A DNA stretch of 64,000 nucleotides from the NCBI GenBank assembly GCA_963739135.1, contig CAVTZG010000013.1, positions 124,001 through 188,000 on the forward strand, in the 5' to 3' direction. Position numbers and translations under genes: made by a program. A model generated the notes under the pieces. That model was not told the origin of the DNA and searched no databases. It worked only from the letters and a program-made list of their open reading frames with translations. Source of the stretch: Palsa-504 sp963739135. GTDB taxonomy: Bacteria > Actinomycetota > Actinomycetes > Streptosporangiales > Streptosporangiaceae. Positions 46,215 through 54,999 of this stretch are shown piece after piece. The stretch's first letter is position 1, and every line of letters begins with the position of its first letter.

Positions 46215-47396
46215 ATGGCGCAAACGTTTACCAGGCAGCAGGCAGCTGACGCGGTGGCGACGGCACGCGACGAACGTGACATCATCCAGGCGAATCTTCT
46301 CGATCTCGACGGCAGCTTCGGCAAGCGGCTGCTGGCAGGCGCCACGCTGACCGGGACAACCAGGCAGCAGTGGGAGTCAGCTGCGGGCACCCTGGCGGCC
46401 CTGTGGGATCTGTACGAGGCGTACTCGGCTGTCATCGACCGTGCCGCCGAGGCTCTGGCCAGGCGCCCGGGCCAGAAGGAACTGGCCGAAATCACCGCGC
46501 TGCTGACCGGGCCGTCCGTTGAGATCGACCGCGGGCCCGCTCCGCTGGCCCGTCGTGACCTGGCCGACTCGGGACGTGAGCAGATGACCCTCACTACCGC
46601 GCGGGCCCGGATGCGCGGCGCGTTCGTCGAGGTCACTGGCGTAGTTTCGGCCGCCGAACAAGCCTGGAACGACGTAGCGGGCACGCTCGACGCCGCAGCC
46701 GGGGACCTCAGCGGGATCGGGGCGTTGGGCGACCAGGATCTGGGTGCGGAGGTGGCGGACGTGCGAGCCGAGCTTGACCGGCTGCGCGGCCTGCTGAACG
46801 CCGACCCGCTCGGCGGCCAGGTAAACCCTGCGGCCGCGGATCGGCTGCGGAGCCGGGCCGCCGCGGTGGCGGCACGAGCCGCTGATCTGGCCCGGCTACG
46901 GGACGGCGCCAGGCAGCGGGTCGCCGCGGTCGTCACGGCCGCGGCTGCGGCACATGCCGCGCGCGAGGACGCCGCCGCGGCGTGCCAGCGGGTCGCCGCG
47001 AAGATCACCGCCGTACCCCCGGTCCCCGCCGACCGCACGGACCTGTTCGCTCGGATCGCCGCGCTCGACACGCTGCTGGCCGAGGGCCGGTGGACCAGGC
47101 TCTCGTCCGAGCTGGATCTGCTCGAGCGAGAGCTCGCGTCCGCGACCAGTGATTTCCGGGATACCGAACGGACCGTGGCCGCACTGCTGAGCAGACGCGA
47201 TGAGCTGCGCGGGCTCCTCGACGCGTACCGGGCGAAGGCAGCCCGGCTGGGCGCCGCCGAAGATCCGGACCTGGCTTCCCTATATGACCAGGCCCGCGAG
47301 TTGCTGTGGACGGCGCCGTGCGACCTGAATGCCGCCGCCGATGCGGTGAGCCGCTTCCAGCAGGCTGTATTGGCGATAGGAGCGCAGCGGTCATGA
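46215..47396 (+). CDS. Alpha-helical coiled-coil protein between GlnH and PknG
   Basis: A 393-residue, almost wholly helical protein rich in Ala, Arg, Asp and Leu, without signal peptide, membrane span or catalytic motif. Several long heptad stretches are visible, for example around DRLRSRAAAVAARAADLARLRDGARQRVAA (about 212-240) and FRDTERTVAALLSRRDELRGLLDAYRAKAARL. It begins three bases after glnH and overlaps pknG by four (ATGA), so it is produced with the sensor and kinase. A cytoplasmic linker or scaffold between GlnX and PknG is a reasonable guess. No family name is claimed. Confidence 0.78.
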   Translation: MAQTFTRQQAADAVATARDERDIIQANLLDLDGSFGKRLLAGATLTGTTRQQWESAAGTLAALWDLYEAYSAVIDRAAEALARRPGQKELAEITALLTGPSVEIDRGPAPLARRDLADSGREQMTLTTARARMRGAFVEVTGVVSAAEQAWNDVAGTLDAAAGDLSGIGALGDQDLGAEVADVRAELDRLRGLLNADPLGGQVNPAAADRLRSRAAAVAARAADLARLRDGARQRVAAVVTAAAAAHAAREDAAAACQRVAAKITAVPPVPADRTDLFARIAALDTLLAEGRWTRLSSELDLLERELASATSDFRDTERTVAALLSRRDELRGLLDAYRAKAARLGAAEDPDLASLYDQARELLWTAPCDLNAAADAVSRFQQAVLAIGAQRS

Positions 47397-49675
47397 GCAC
47401 TTGCGCGAGCTGCGGCGGGACGATCGAGGACGGATACTGCACGGTCTGCGGGCTGGCTGCCGTGCCGGCGCCGGCAGTAGCCGCCGTGTCCGCGTCTACT
47501 GGTTCGGCGCCCGCGGGTCCGGGGTTGACTGCCAGCCGCCGGACCTCGGGCGGGAGGGGGTCCAGGCGGACGAGCGGCAGGTCGGCGCGCGGTCGGCTCG
47601 GGGCGGGGCTGGTCGAGATCCCGCCAGTGCCGTACCGCGACCCGGCCAGCGCCGTACTCGCCGATCCGCAGGTGCCGGAGAACAGGCGCTTCTGCGCCAG
47701 CTGCGAGCAGCCCGTCGGCCGGGGCAGGGACGGCCGGGCGGGCCTGACCGAAGGGTTCTGCCGGAACTGTGGCACGCGATTCTCGTTCACCCCCAAACTG
47801 GCGGTCGGCGACCTGGTAGCCGGGCAGTATGAGGTGCTCGGCTGCCTCGCCTTCGGCGGGCTTGGCTGGATCTACCTCGCGCGTGACCGCAACGTCAGTG
47901 ACCGCTGGGTGGTGCTGAAGGGACTGCTGAACACCGGAGACGCGGATGCCATGGCAGCCGCCGTCGCCGAAAGGCAGTTCCTGGCTCAGGTGGAGCACCC
48001 CAATATCGTTCGGATATATAACTTCGTGCAGCATGCAGACCAGCACACCGGCGAGTCGGCCGGCTACATCGTGATGGAGTACGTCGGCGGCAAGTCCCTC
48101 AAGGAGATCTTGCAGGACACGCGGCGCAGCGGCGGCTCGGTGCCGGTGGAGCATGCGATCGCCTACGCGATCGAGGTGTTGCCTGCGCTTGGTTACCTGC
48201 ATGACCGGGGGTTGGTGTACTGCGACTTCAAGCCAGATAACGTGATCCAGACCGAGGAGCAGCTCAAGCTCATCGACATGGGCGGGGTGCGGCGGATCGA
48301 CACCGACGAGCCGATCTACGGCACGGTGGGTTACCAGGCACCCGAAATCGAGACGGCCGGACCGTCCGTGTCGTCGGATCTGTTCACGGTCGCGCGTGCG
48401 CTGGCCGTCCTCACCTTCGAGTTCAGGGGTTACCAGAGCTCGTACAAGTTCACGTTTCCGGATGGTGTACCGCTGCTGGCACAGCAGGAGTCGTTTGCCC
48501 GGCTGCTGCGCCGAGCCACCAACGCCGATCCGGGTCGGCGCTTCAGCTCCGCGGGCGAGATGGCCGACCAGCTCACCGGCGTGCTGCGCGAGGTGCTGGC
48601 CGTCGCGGACGGCACGCCTCGACCGGCGTTCTCGACGGTGTTCACCCCCGAGCTCCAGGCGATTGGGACGGTGGACGACACCGCAGGTGCGGCCCTGGCT
48701 GCGCCGCAGGCTGCTGGGATCATCGGGGGGATGCCGATGCCGCAGGTGGACCGGGCCGACCCGGCAGCCGGTTACCTGGCCACGTTCGCCGGGCTCGATC
48801 CCGGCCAGCGAGCCGCTGCATTGTCCAGAGCCGTCTCGGGCGACCCAGCCGTGCCGAGCGAGGTCGCTACGTCCGCCGAGACACGACTGGCGCTGGCTCG
48901 CGCCCGGCTCGATGTGGGCGATTACGACGGTGCCAGGGTCATGCTGGCCGAACTGGCCGTGGATGACCCGTCCGACTGGCGGGTCGCCTGGACCGACGGC
49001 CTCCGTGGTCTCGCTACCGGCGATCCGTCGGCTGCGGGTGATGCGTTTAGCGCGGTTTACGATGAGCTACCTGGTGAGCTCGCGCCCAAGCTCGCGCTGG
49101 CTTTCGCCGCCGAGGCCGAGGGCGATTTCGCGACGGCCAGCCGCTATTTCCGGCTCGTCTGGACGGTGGACCGGTCCTACATCAGCGCGGCGTTCGGACT
49201 GGCGCGAACCTGTCTGGCGGCTGGCGACCGGCCCGGTGCGATCGCGGCGCTCGCTGCCGTGCCCGAGACCTCGAGCCATCACTCAGCGGCGCAGATCGCC
49301 GCGGTCCGGATCCTGGTTTCGGCTGGGGTAACCGGCGATGACCTGCGGCAGGCCGACGGCCGCCTGGGTCGGCTGGCCCTGGACGAAGCGCGCCGTCAGC
49401 AGCTCACCGTGGAGATCCTGCGTGCCGCACTCGAGTGGGCCAGCTCCGGGCAGTCTCCTGGCTCGCAGGCTTCCTGGCGTCACGCGTCCGGAGCGCCCGC
49501 ATCCCGGGGAGCCTCAGGCGACGGTCTCATCCTCGGCTGTGAGCCGAACGAACGTGCGCTGCGCCTTGGGCTGGAACGGAGCTACCGCGCGCTGGCCCGG
49601 CTGACGCCGGACGGCAACCGCCGGATCGAGTTGGTCGACATTGCCAACGCGGTCCGGCCAAGGACCTGGACATGA
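47393..49675 (+). CDS. pknG: PknG-type serine/threonine protein kinase
   Basis: A 760-residue soluble kinase with PknG architecture. An N-terminal zinc ribbon (CASCGGTIEDGYCTVCG) is followed by a rubredoxin-like four-Cys module (about 100-132, CASC ... CRNCG), the kinase domain (about 140-400), and a C-terminal TPR-like helical region. Kinase residues: Gly-rich FGGLGWIYLA, Lys176 in VVLKG, catalytic Asp278 in VYCDFKPDNV (non-RD, as in PknG), metal-binding Asp295 in IDMGGV replacing DFG, and GTVGYQAPE. M. tuberculosis PknG (750 residues) phosphorylates GarA to control glutamate metabolism. Start ATG 47393; the stop overlaps the PP2C gene. Confidence 0.94.
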   Translation: MSTCASCGGTIEDGYCTVCGLAAVPAPAVAAVSASTGSAPAGPGLTASRRTSGGRGSRRTSGRSARGRLGAGLVEIPPVPYRDPASAVLADPQVPENRRFCASCEQPVGRGRDGRAGLTEGFCRNCGTRFSFTPKLAVGDLVAGQYEVLGCLAFGGLGWIYLARDRNVSDRWVVLKGLLNTGDADAMAAAVAERQFLAQVEHPNIVRIYNFVQHADQHTGESAGYIVMEYVGGKSLKEILQDTRRSGGSVPVEHAIAYAIEVLPALGYLHDRGLVYCDFKPDNVIQTEEQLKLIDMGGVRRIDTDEPIYGTVGYQAPEIETAGPSVSSDLFTVARALAVLTFEFRGYQSSYKFTFPDGVPLLAQQESFARLLRRATNADPGRRFSSAGEMADQLTGVLREVLAVADGTPRPAFSTVFTPELQAIGTVDDTAGAALAAPQAAGIIGGMPMPQVDRADPAAGYLATFAGLDPGQRAAALSRAVSGDPAVPSEVATSAETRLALARARLDVGDYDGARVMLAELAVDDPSDWRVAWTDGLRGLATGDPSAAGDAFSAVYDELPGELAPKLALAFAAEAEGDFATASRYFRLVWTVDRSYISAAFGLARTCLAAGDRPGAIAALAAVPETSSHHSAAQIAAVRILVSAGVTGDDLRQADGRLGRLALDEARRQQLTVEILRAALEWASSGQSPGSQASWRHASGAPASRGASGDGLILGCEPNERALRLGLERSYRALARLTPDGNRRIELVDIANAVRPRTWT

Positions 49676-50718
49676 CCGCGAACCCAAATGTGGGGGTCAC
49701 CTGCCCATCGTGCGGTGAGCCAACAGCTGCTGGCGATTCCTTCTGTGAGGCATGTGGCACGGAGCTTACTCCCGCGGCGATCAGCGTCGACGCGCCAGGG
49801 TTCTCGCCAGAGTGTCCAGTGTGCTCCGTTGATCCGTCGGGCCCGTCGGCTGGAATCAGTCCGGAGGGTTACTGCGAGTCGTGCGGCCGCAAAGCGCCGT
49901 CCGGCCGTGACCACATCGAGCTGGACCTCGTGCTGGTGGCCGGCGTGACCGACCGCGGCCTGCGGCACACCCGCAACGAAGACGCGATGGCTATGGCGAC
50001 GGCCGACACCCCAGCCGGGCCGGTTGCCATCGCCGTGGTCTGCGACGGGGTATCGACTTCTCCCCGCTCCGACGAGGCGTCGCTGGCCGCCGCTCAGGCC
50101 GCGGTGCGCACGCTGCTGACCTCGGCCCGCCGTGGCGAAGACTCCGTGCAGGCCTCGCCTGTCGCGGTACGCGCGGCTCATCAGGCCCTGTCCGCCTTGG
50201 GCACGCCGGGCGAGGCGCCGTCCGCCACGTACGTATCGGCCATCGTCGGCGGCGAGGCGGTCACGGTGAGCTGGCTGGGTGACAGCCGGGCCTACTGGCT
50301 CGGCGCCGACGGCCATGCGACGCGCCTGTCCACCGACGACTCGATGGCCGAGGAACTGGTCGCGCAGGGCAAGATGAACGAGGCCGACGCCCTGGCCTCC
50401 CCGCAGGCCCACGTCATCACCCGCTGGCTCGGCGCTGACCTGACCGAGGTGCATCCGCACGTCCTGCGGGTCGAACCGGTTGGCCCCGGGGTGGTGCTCG
50501 TCTGCTCCGACGGGCTGTGGAACTACCAGCCCGAGGCGGCGGGCCTGGCCCAGCAGGCGCTGCCGGCCGCGCTCACCGACCCGCTCGGCGCGGCCGAAGC
50601 GCTGGTGAAGTTCGCGCTCGACGCCGGCGGTATGGACAACATCACCGCGCTACTGGTTCCCTTCCCGCCGCAGCCCATCCCGCCCAGGACCGTTCCCGCC
50701 CGCAGGCTGGCGACGTAA
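49672..50718 (+). CDS. PP2C-type protein phosphatase with N-terminal zinc ribbons
   Basis: A 348-residue PPM/PP2C Ser/Thr phosphatase. Residues 1-80 hold two zinc-ribbon-like Cys clusters (CPSCGEPTAAGDSFCEACG and CPVC ... CESCGRK). The catalytic domain has the metal-binding motifs RHTRNEDAM, AVVCDGVS, WLGDSRAYW, VCSDGLWNY and GGMDNIT. It overlaps pknG by four bases, which argues that it opposes PknG on the same substrates. Soluble: no membrane span. A close paralogue without zinc ribbons lies at 53191. Confidence 0.93.
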   Translation: MTANPNVGVTCPSCGEPTAAGDSFCEACGTELTPAAISVDAPGFSPECPVCSVDPSGPSAGISPEGYCESCGRKAPSGRDHIELDLVLVAGVTDRGLRHTRNEDAMAMATADTPAGPVAIAVVCDGVSTSPRSDEASLAAAQAAVRTLLTSARRGEDSVQASPVAVRAAHQALSALGTPGEAPSATYVSAIVGGEAVTVSWLGDSRAYWLGADGHATRLSTDDSMAEELVAQGKMNEADALASPQAHVITRWLGADLTEVHPHVLRVEPVGPGVVLVCSDGLWNYQPEAAGLAQQALPAALTDPLGAAEALVKFALDAGGMDNITALLVPFPPQPIPPRTVPARRLAT

Positions 50719-50735
50719 GCGAGGAGAATTCCGCC

Positions 50736-52055
50736 ATGACCGACTCCGGCTTCACCGTCGACGTCGACCAGAACCGGTACCTGTCCGAAGGCGGACGCGA
50801 CGTCAGCGCCATCGTCACGGTCGCCTCCGGCCCCGGCGTCGCCGCCCTGCCCGGCGGCGCGCCGGGCGGGCCGGGCGGGGCGGACGCGGGCAGCGCGGAG
50901 ATCATCATCATCGACTGCTCCGGGTCGATGGAGTACCCGCACACCAAGATCGCCGAGGCGCGGGCGGCCACGGCCGCCGCGGTGGACGTGGTCCGGGACG
51001 GCGTCCTGTTCGCGGTCATCGCCGGCACCAACCTGGCCTGGCCGGTGTTCCCGGCCGACGGAGGCATGGCCCGGGCGGACGCGTCCTCCAGGGCCCTGGC
51101 CAAGCAGGCGATAGCGGGCCTGCGAGCCGGCGGCGGCACCGCCATCGGCCAGTGGCTGGAGCTGGCCCGTCTGACCTTCGAGCGGTACCCGGCCAAGCTA
51201 AGGCACGCGATCCTGCTCACCGACGGCAAGAACCAGCACGAGACCCCCGAACAGCTCGCGGCGGCGGTCCGCGGCTGCGAGGGCGTGTTCAGCTGCGACT
51301 GCCGCGGGGTTGGCACCGACTGGGAGGTCAAGGAACTGCGCACGATCTCCACCGCGCTGCTGGGCACGGTGGACATCGTGCCCGACCCGTCCGGGCTGGC
51401 CGCCGACTTCGCGGCCATGATGGAAAACGCCATGGGCAAGCAGGTCGCCGACGTGGCGCTGCGGGTCTGGACGCCGCAGCACGCCACCGTCAAGTTCGTC
51501 AAGCAGGTGGCGCCGACGGTCGAGGACCTGACCGGCCGCCGCACGCCGTCGGGCCCGCAGGCGGGCGACTACCCCACCGGAGCGTGGGGACCGGGCGAGA
51601 GCCGCGACTACCATGTGGGCGTCGAGGTCACGCCGGCCGGCCTGGGGCAGGAGATGCTCGCCGCGCGGGTCAGCCTGGTCGGCGGCTCGCCGTCCGGCAC
51701 CGAAGTGCTCGGCCAGGGCCTGGTCCGGGCCATCTGGACCGATGACGAGGCACTGTCGACCAAGATTAACTCGCGGGTGGCTCACTACACCGGCCAGGCC
51801 GAACTCGCCGCCGCCATCCAGGACGGGCTGGAAGCCCGCAAGCAGGGGGACGAGGAAACCGCGACGGCCAAGCTGGGCCGGGCCGTGGCCCTGGCCCACC
51901 AGTCAGGCAACGAGGACACGGCCAAGCTGCTGGCCAAGGTGGTTGACGTAGTGAACCTGGAGACCGGCACGGTCCGGCTGAAGAAGCAGGTCGAGGACGC
52001 CGACGAGATGGCCCTGGATACCAGGTCCACCAAGACGGTCCGGGCCAGGCGATAA
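50736..52055 (+). CDS. VWA-domain protein with MIDAS motif
   Basis: A 439-residue protein. The von Willebrand A domain (about 45-225) contains a complete MIDAS: DCSGS, the Thr in GGGTAIGQW and the Asp in ILLTDGKNQ. The C-terminal half (about 230-439) includes a beta-rich region and a helical end, IQDGLEARKQGDEETATAKLGRAVALAHQSGNEDTAKLLAKVV. It is soluble. VWA proteins mediate metal-dependent protein contacts and frequently accompany FHA and PP2C genes. GAGGAG precedes ATG 50736. A truncated copy of its C-terminus survives at 43212-43613. Confidence 0.92.
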   Translation: MTDSGFTVDVDQNRYLSEGGRDVSAIVTVASGPGVAALPGGAPGGPGGADAGSAEIIIIDCSGSMEYPHTKIAEARAATAAAVDVVRDGVLFAVIAGTNLAWPVFPADGGMARADASSRALAKQAIAGLRAGGGTAIGQWLELARLTFERYPAKLRHAILLTDGKNQHETPEQLAAAVRGCEGVFSCDCRGVGTDWEVKELRTISTALLGTVDIVPDPSGLAADFAAMMENAMGKQVADVALRVWTPQHATVKFVKQVAPTVEDLTGRRTPSGPQAGDYPTGAWGPGESRDYHVGVEVTPAGLGQEMLAARVSLVGGSPSGTEVLGQGLVRAIWTDDEALSTKINSRVAHYTGQAELAAAIQDGLEARKQGDEETATAKLGRAVALAHQSGNEDTAKLLAKVVDVVNLETGTVRLKKQVEDADEMALDTRSTKTVRARR

Positions 52056-52086
52056 CCGGCGTCAACGGCGCATCCGGGAGGCAACG

Positions 52087-53100
52087 ATGGCGGTATGTCC
52101 CAACGGGCACGACTCGGCGAGCGAGGACTTCTGCGACATCTGCGGCATGCGCATTGACGCCGTCCGCCAGAACACCGGCCCCTCCGGCACCACGGGAATG
52201 CCCTCCCACGGCTCGTTCCCGCCCGCGCCCGGAGGGCCCGGCGCTCCCGGCGTACTCGGCAGACCCGGAGGCCCGGGACCCGATCAGGCCGGCGAGCCCT
52301 GCCCGCGGTGCGGTACCGCCAGGTCAGGCCAGTTCTGCGAGTCGTGCGGCTTCAACTTCGGTACCCCCCAGCCTGCCTGGCCCTCGGCGCCCCCGCCGCC
52401 GTCCGCGGGCCAGCCACCGTACCCATCCCGGCCGATGCCGCCGCCCCCATCCCAGCCGATGCCGCCGCCCCCATCCCGGCCGATGGCGCCCCCACCCCGG
52501 CCGATGGCGCCGCCCCCGTCCCAGCCCGGGCCGCCGCCGTCGTCCGCTCCTACTCCGCCGTACTCGACCCCTCCTTCAGGGGTCCCCTACTCACCGCCGC
52601 CGCCTGCGTCTTCCTCCTGGCCGCCGGGTTCCGTTCAGCCCGCGCCCCCCGACCCATCCGGCCCGCTCACGCGTACGCCCGGCCCACGTCCTTCCCCGCT
52701 GGACACGTGGACCGCGGTGGTGTCCGCCGACCGTGACTACTACGGCACCGTCCGGGCCGCCAGCAGCCCGGACGGTGCCGACCTGCCCTTCCCGGCCTAC
52801 TGCGCCGAACGCCGGTTCCGGCTCACCGGCAGCCAGATGCAGATCGGCCGGCGCAGCGTGTCCCGCGGCCTGGACCCGGAGATCGACCTGACCGGCCCGC
52901 CGGCCGACCCTGGCATCAGCCGGCTGCACGCGGTGCTGATCGCGGCGCCGGACGGCAGCTGGACGGTACTTGATCCCGGCTCGGCCAACGGCACGCTCCT
53001 CAACGGCCGGGAGATACCAACCGGGAGCCAGGTGCCGCTGCATGACGGCGACCGAATCAACCTCGGCGCCTGGACCGCGATCACCGTGCATCGCAGCTAG
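52087..53100 (+). CDS. Zinc-ribbon FHA-domain protein, short form
   Basis: A 337-residue paralogue of the FHA protein at 41041. Zinc ribbons CPNGHDSASEDFCDICG and CPRCGTARSGQFCESCG are followed by a Pro-rich linker with PPPPSQPMP repeats, then the FHA domain (about 240-337; GRRSVSRG, DPGISRLHA, DPGSANGTLLNG). It lacks the long repeat arrays of its paralogue. The arrangement VWA-FHA-PP2C suggests that it brings phosphorylated partners to the complex. The FHA region is highly similar between the two, so the duplication is probably recent. Confidence 0.92.
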   Translation: MAVCPNGHDSASEDFCDICGMRIDAVRQNTGPSGTTGMPSHGSFPPAPGGPGAPGVLGRPGGPGPDQAGEPCPRCGTARSGQFCESCGFNFGTPQPAWPSAPPPPSAGQPPYPSRPMPPPPSQPMPPPPSRPMAPPPRPMAPPPSQPGPPPSSAPTPPYSTPPSGVPYSPPPPASSSWPPGSVQPAPPDPSGPLTRTPGPRPSPLDTWTAVVSADRDYYGTVRAASSPDGADLPFPAYCAERRFRLTGSQMQIGRRSVSRGLDPEIDLTGPPADPGISRLHAVLIAAPDGSWTVLDPGSANGTLLNGREIPTGSQVPLHDGDRINLGAWTAITVHRS

Positions 53101-53177
53101 ATCGCAGCCTGCGGATCCAGCCGCGCCACCACTGAGATTCGGTGGCCGGTGACGCCTTACCAGGCCGGTCGAGGCAC

Positions 53178-53183
53178 TAACGT
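53178..53183 (+). promoter_or_regulatory. -10 box for leaderless second PP2C gene
   Basis: TAACGT ends seven bases before ATG 53191 and no Shine-Dalgarno is present. This supports an independent promoter at the end of the island. Confidence 0.45.
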
Positions 53184-53190
53184 ATGCGAC

Positions 53191-54015
53191 ATGATCAACG
53201 TGCCGCCCGCGTCTGACCACGCCGAGGTCGACCTGGGCATCGCTGCCGGAGTCACTGACCGGGGCCTGCGTCATTCCCGTAACGAGGACTCGATGGCCCT
53301 GGCGTCGCAGCAGACTCCGGACGGCCTGGTGGTGGTGGCCGTGGTCTGCGACGGCGTCTCCTCCTCGGCCCGGCCCGACGAGGCCTCGCATGTGGCCGCG
53401 AATGCGGCGCTGCCGGTCCTGGTTGCCGCGGTCCAGGCCGACAGCGATCTGGCCGAGGCCTCGCGCGCCGCGGTCCTGGCCGGGCGTCAGTCAGTGGCCG
53501 GGCTGCAAGAGCCCGCCAACGAGCGATCTGCCACCACCTTCGTCTCGGCGGTGGCCGCCCGTGACCGGGTGACCCTGTGCTGGCTCGGGGACAGCCGGGC
53601 CTATTGGCTGGCTCAGCTGGGGGCCGACTCGGCGCTGCTCACCCGCGATGACTCCGTGGCCGGCGGTATGGTCGAGGCCGGCCTGGCCACGGAAGAAGTC
53701 GCCATGGCCTCGCCGCACGCCCACGTGCTGACCCGCTGGCTCGGCGCCGAAGCCGCGGACCTGGATAGCGACCCAGCCCGGGCACCGCACGTGGAGACGT
53801 ACTCGCCGCCCGAGACCGGGGTCCTGATGGTGTGCTCGGACGGCCTGTGGAACTATCTGCCCGACGCCGCGGACCTGGCCGGGCTGGCGCTGCCCAAGGC
53901 CCTGACCGACCCGCTGGGTGCCGCGGCCGACATGGTCCAGTTCGCGGTCGACGCCGGCGGCGGCGACAACATCACCGTCGTCCTGATTCCCTACCCGGCG
54001 CCAGAAGCGCACTGA
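53191..54015 (+). CDS. Second PP2C-type protein phosphatase
   Basis: A 274-residue PPM/PP2C phosphatase closely related to the one at 49672 but lacking zinc ribbons. Motifs: RHSRNEDSM, AVVCDGVSSS, WLGDSRAYW, VCSDGLWNY and GGGDNIT. ATG 53191 is preferred over the in-frame GTG 53149 because of the TAACGT box seven bases upstream and because homology begins just after it. It closes the signalling island. A free soluble phosphatase could reset phosphorylation more generally than its tethered paralogue; this is inference. Confidence 0.92.
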   Translation: MINVPPASDHAEVDLGIAAGVTDRGLRHSRNEDSMALASQQTPDGLVVVAVVCDGVSSSARPDEASHVAANAALPVLVAAVQADSDLAEASRAAVLAGRQSVAGLQEPANERSATTFVSAVAARDRVTLCWLGDSRAYWLAQLGADSALLTRDDSVAGGMVEAGLATEEVAMASPHAHVLTRWLGAEAADLDSDPARAPHVETYSPPETGVLMVCSDGLWNYLPDAADLAGLALPKALTDPLGAAADMVQFAVDAGGGDNITVVLIPYPAPEAH

Positions 54016-54019
54016 CCCG

Positions 54020-54835
54020 TCAGTACTTAGCCCCGACGAACTCATCAAGCCGCGCCACCGCCTCCCGCCGCGCCACCGATATGGCATTCCGCCGCGAAAA
54101 CCGCCACGCCACCCCGAGCTGATCCAGAGTCTCGCCACACAACCGGAGAATGTCCGCTGATTCGTTGGTGAACAGGTACCGCGGATACTCATACCAGCGA
54201 TCACCATCCGCGAGGTGGGCGCGGACTCGGTTTGCCCCGCGATAACCGTCCGAATGGAGCAGGCCGCGAGCGAAGTGGCCAGGATTCCCCATGGCAATCG
54301 TCCGCTGCCACGTTTGCAGCTCGATCCGGCGCAGGTGCTTCCTGCCTGCGGCGTGCTGCGGGAGGAGGCATGGCCAGTGCCTGGAGTAGCTCGCCACCTC
54401 GGTGCAGCCCGGCCTCTGCTGCGTGCTGACCTTGTTACCCGGCAGGATCGCGCTCATCGCCCGCCCGCATTCCCTGATAAGCCCGGGCCAAGCATCCGCG
54501 CAGATGATGCGCAGTTTCCATACGTCCTTGTCTCTCGCACCAGCCCGGCTTATACAGCCGTCTCCGAGATAGAGGCCAAGCAGATATGCGTAGTCGGCGT
54601 GCGGCTCGGGGAGCGTAGGGCTTTCCGCGCACCTGGGACAGCTGGCGCGGTTTAGTAGCTTTTCCGGGTGGTCCCGCCAGTCGCGCAGCGTTGTTCGGTT
54701 CACTCCGGTCGACATGCTGATTCTGCGGAGACTAAGTCCGCTTTCCATCAGATCCACCGCATGGCGGCGTGCCTCAGAACTGTACACAGCCAAATTGTCG
54801 CAAACGGCACTGACAAAACCTGAGTCGAACAACAC
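54020..54835 (-). CDS. HTH protein with LAGLIDADG-like motifs
   Basis: Up to 271 residues. The N-terminal helix-turn-helix (SSEARRHAVDLMESGLSLRRISMSTGVNRTTLRDWRDHP) is of the transposase/Hin type, followed by a CPRC knuckle. Two LAGLIDADG-like motifs follow, YLLGLYLGDGCIS and FARGLLHSDGYRG, and a conserved ending NAISVARREAVARLDEFVGAKY. I recall related genes near tRNA genes in other actinobacteria, annotated as regulators or homing-endonuclease-like proteins; their activity is unknown. Start is GTG 54835 or GTG 54787. The gene lies on the same strand as and 22 bases behind the tRNA, so co-transcription is likely. Confidence 0.83.
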   Translation of the reverse strand: MLFDSGFVSAVCDNLAVYSSEARRHAVDLMESGLSLRRISMSTGVNRTTLRDWRDHPEKLLNRASCPRCAESPTLPEPHADYAYLLGLYLGDGCISRAGARDKDVWKLRIICADAWPGLIRECGRAMSAILPGNKVSTQQRPGCTEVASYSRHWPCLLPQHAAGRKHLRRIELQTWQRTIAMGNPGHFARGLLHSDGYRGANRVRAHLADGDRWYEYPRYLFTNESADILRLCGETLDQLGVAWRFSRRNAISVARREAVARLDEFVGAKY

Positions 54836-54857
54836 GAACCGTCCGTGCGGTCCGTGA

Positions 54858-54937
54858 TGGTGCCCCGGGTGGGAGTCGAACCCACACTCTACGGGTTTTG
54901 AATCCGCCCTCTCTACCGCAAATTGGAGTACCGGGGC
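54858..54937 (-). tRNA. tRNA with CAA anticodon (nominally Leu), short variable loop
   Basis: An 80-nucleotide tRNA with encoded CCA. Acceptor arms GCCCCGG/CCGGGGC pair perfectly, the T arm is GTGGG-TTCGACT-CCCAC, and the D arm is a short CTC/GAG stem with a large loop. The anticodon loop TTCAAAA gives CAA, which reads UUG (Leu). However the variable region is only five bases (AGAGT), whereas bacterial tRNA-Leu is class II with a long variable arm. The anticodon stem also has an A-C mismatch next to the loop and a G-T pair at the far end. A functional leucine tRNA is therefore uncertain. Confidence 0.85.
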
Positions 54938-54964
54938 ATAGCAGCTCCTATGGGGAGCAGCACG

Positions 54965-54992
54965 ATGACAATCTATCTGATCACGGTAGGCT
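54965..54992 (+). promoter_or_regulatory. Promoter of pdtaR
   Basis: ATGACA (54965-54970) and TAGGCT (54987-54992) have a 16-base spacer. TAGGCT ends seven bases before GTG 55000, so the message is expected to be leaderless. Confidence 0.5.
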
Positions 54993-54999
54993 CGTGGGC

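Noticed and set aside
53125..53146. Terminator after the second FHA gene
   Set aside because: Only a six-base stem (GCCACC/GGTGGC) with a ten-base loop and no T-tract; too weak to call.
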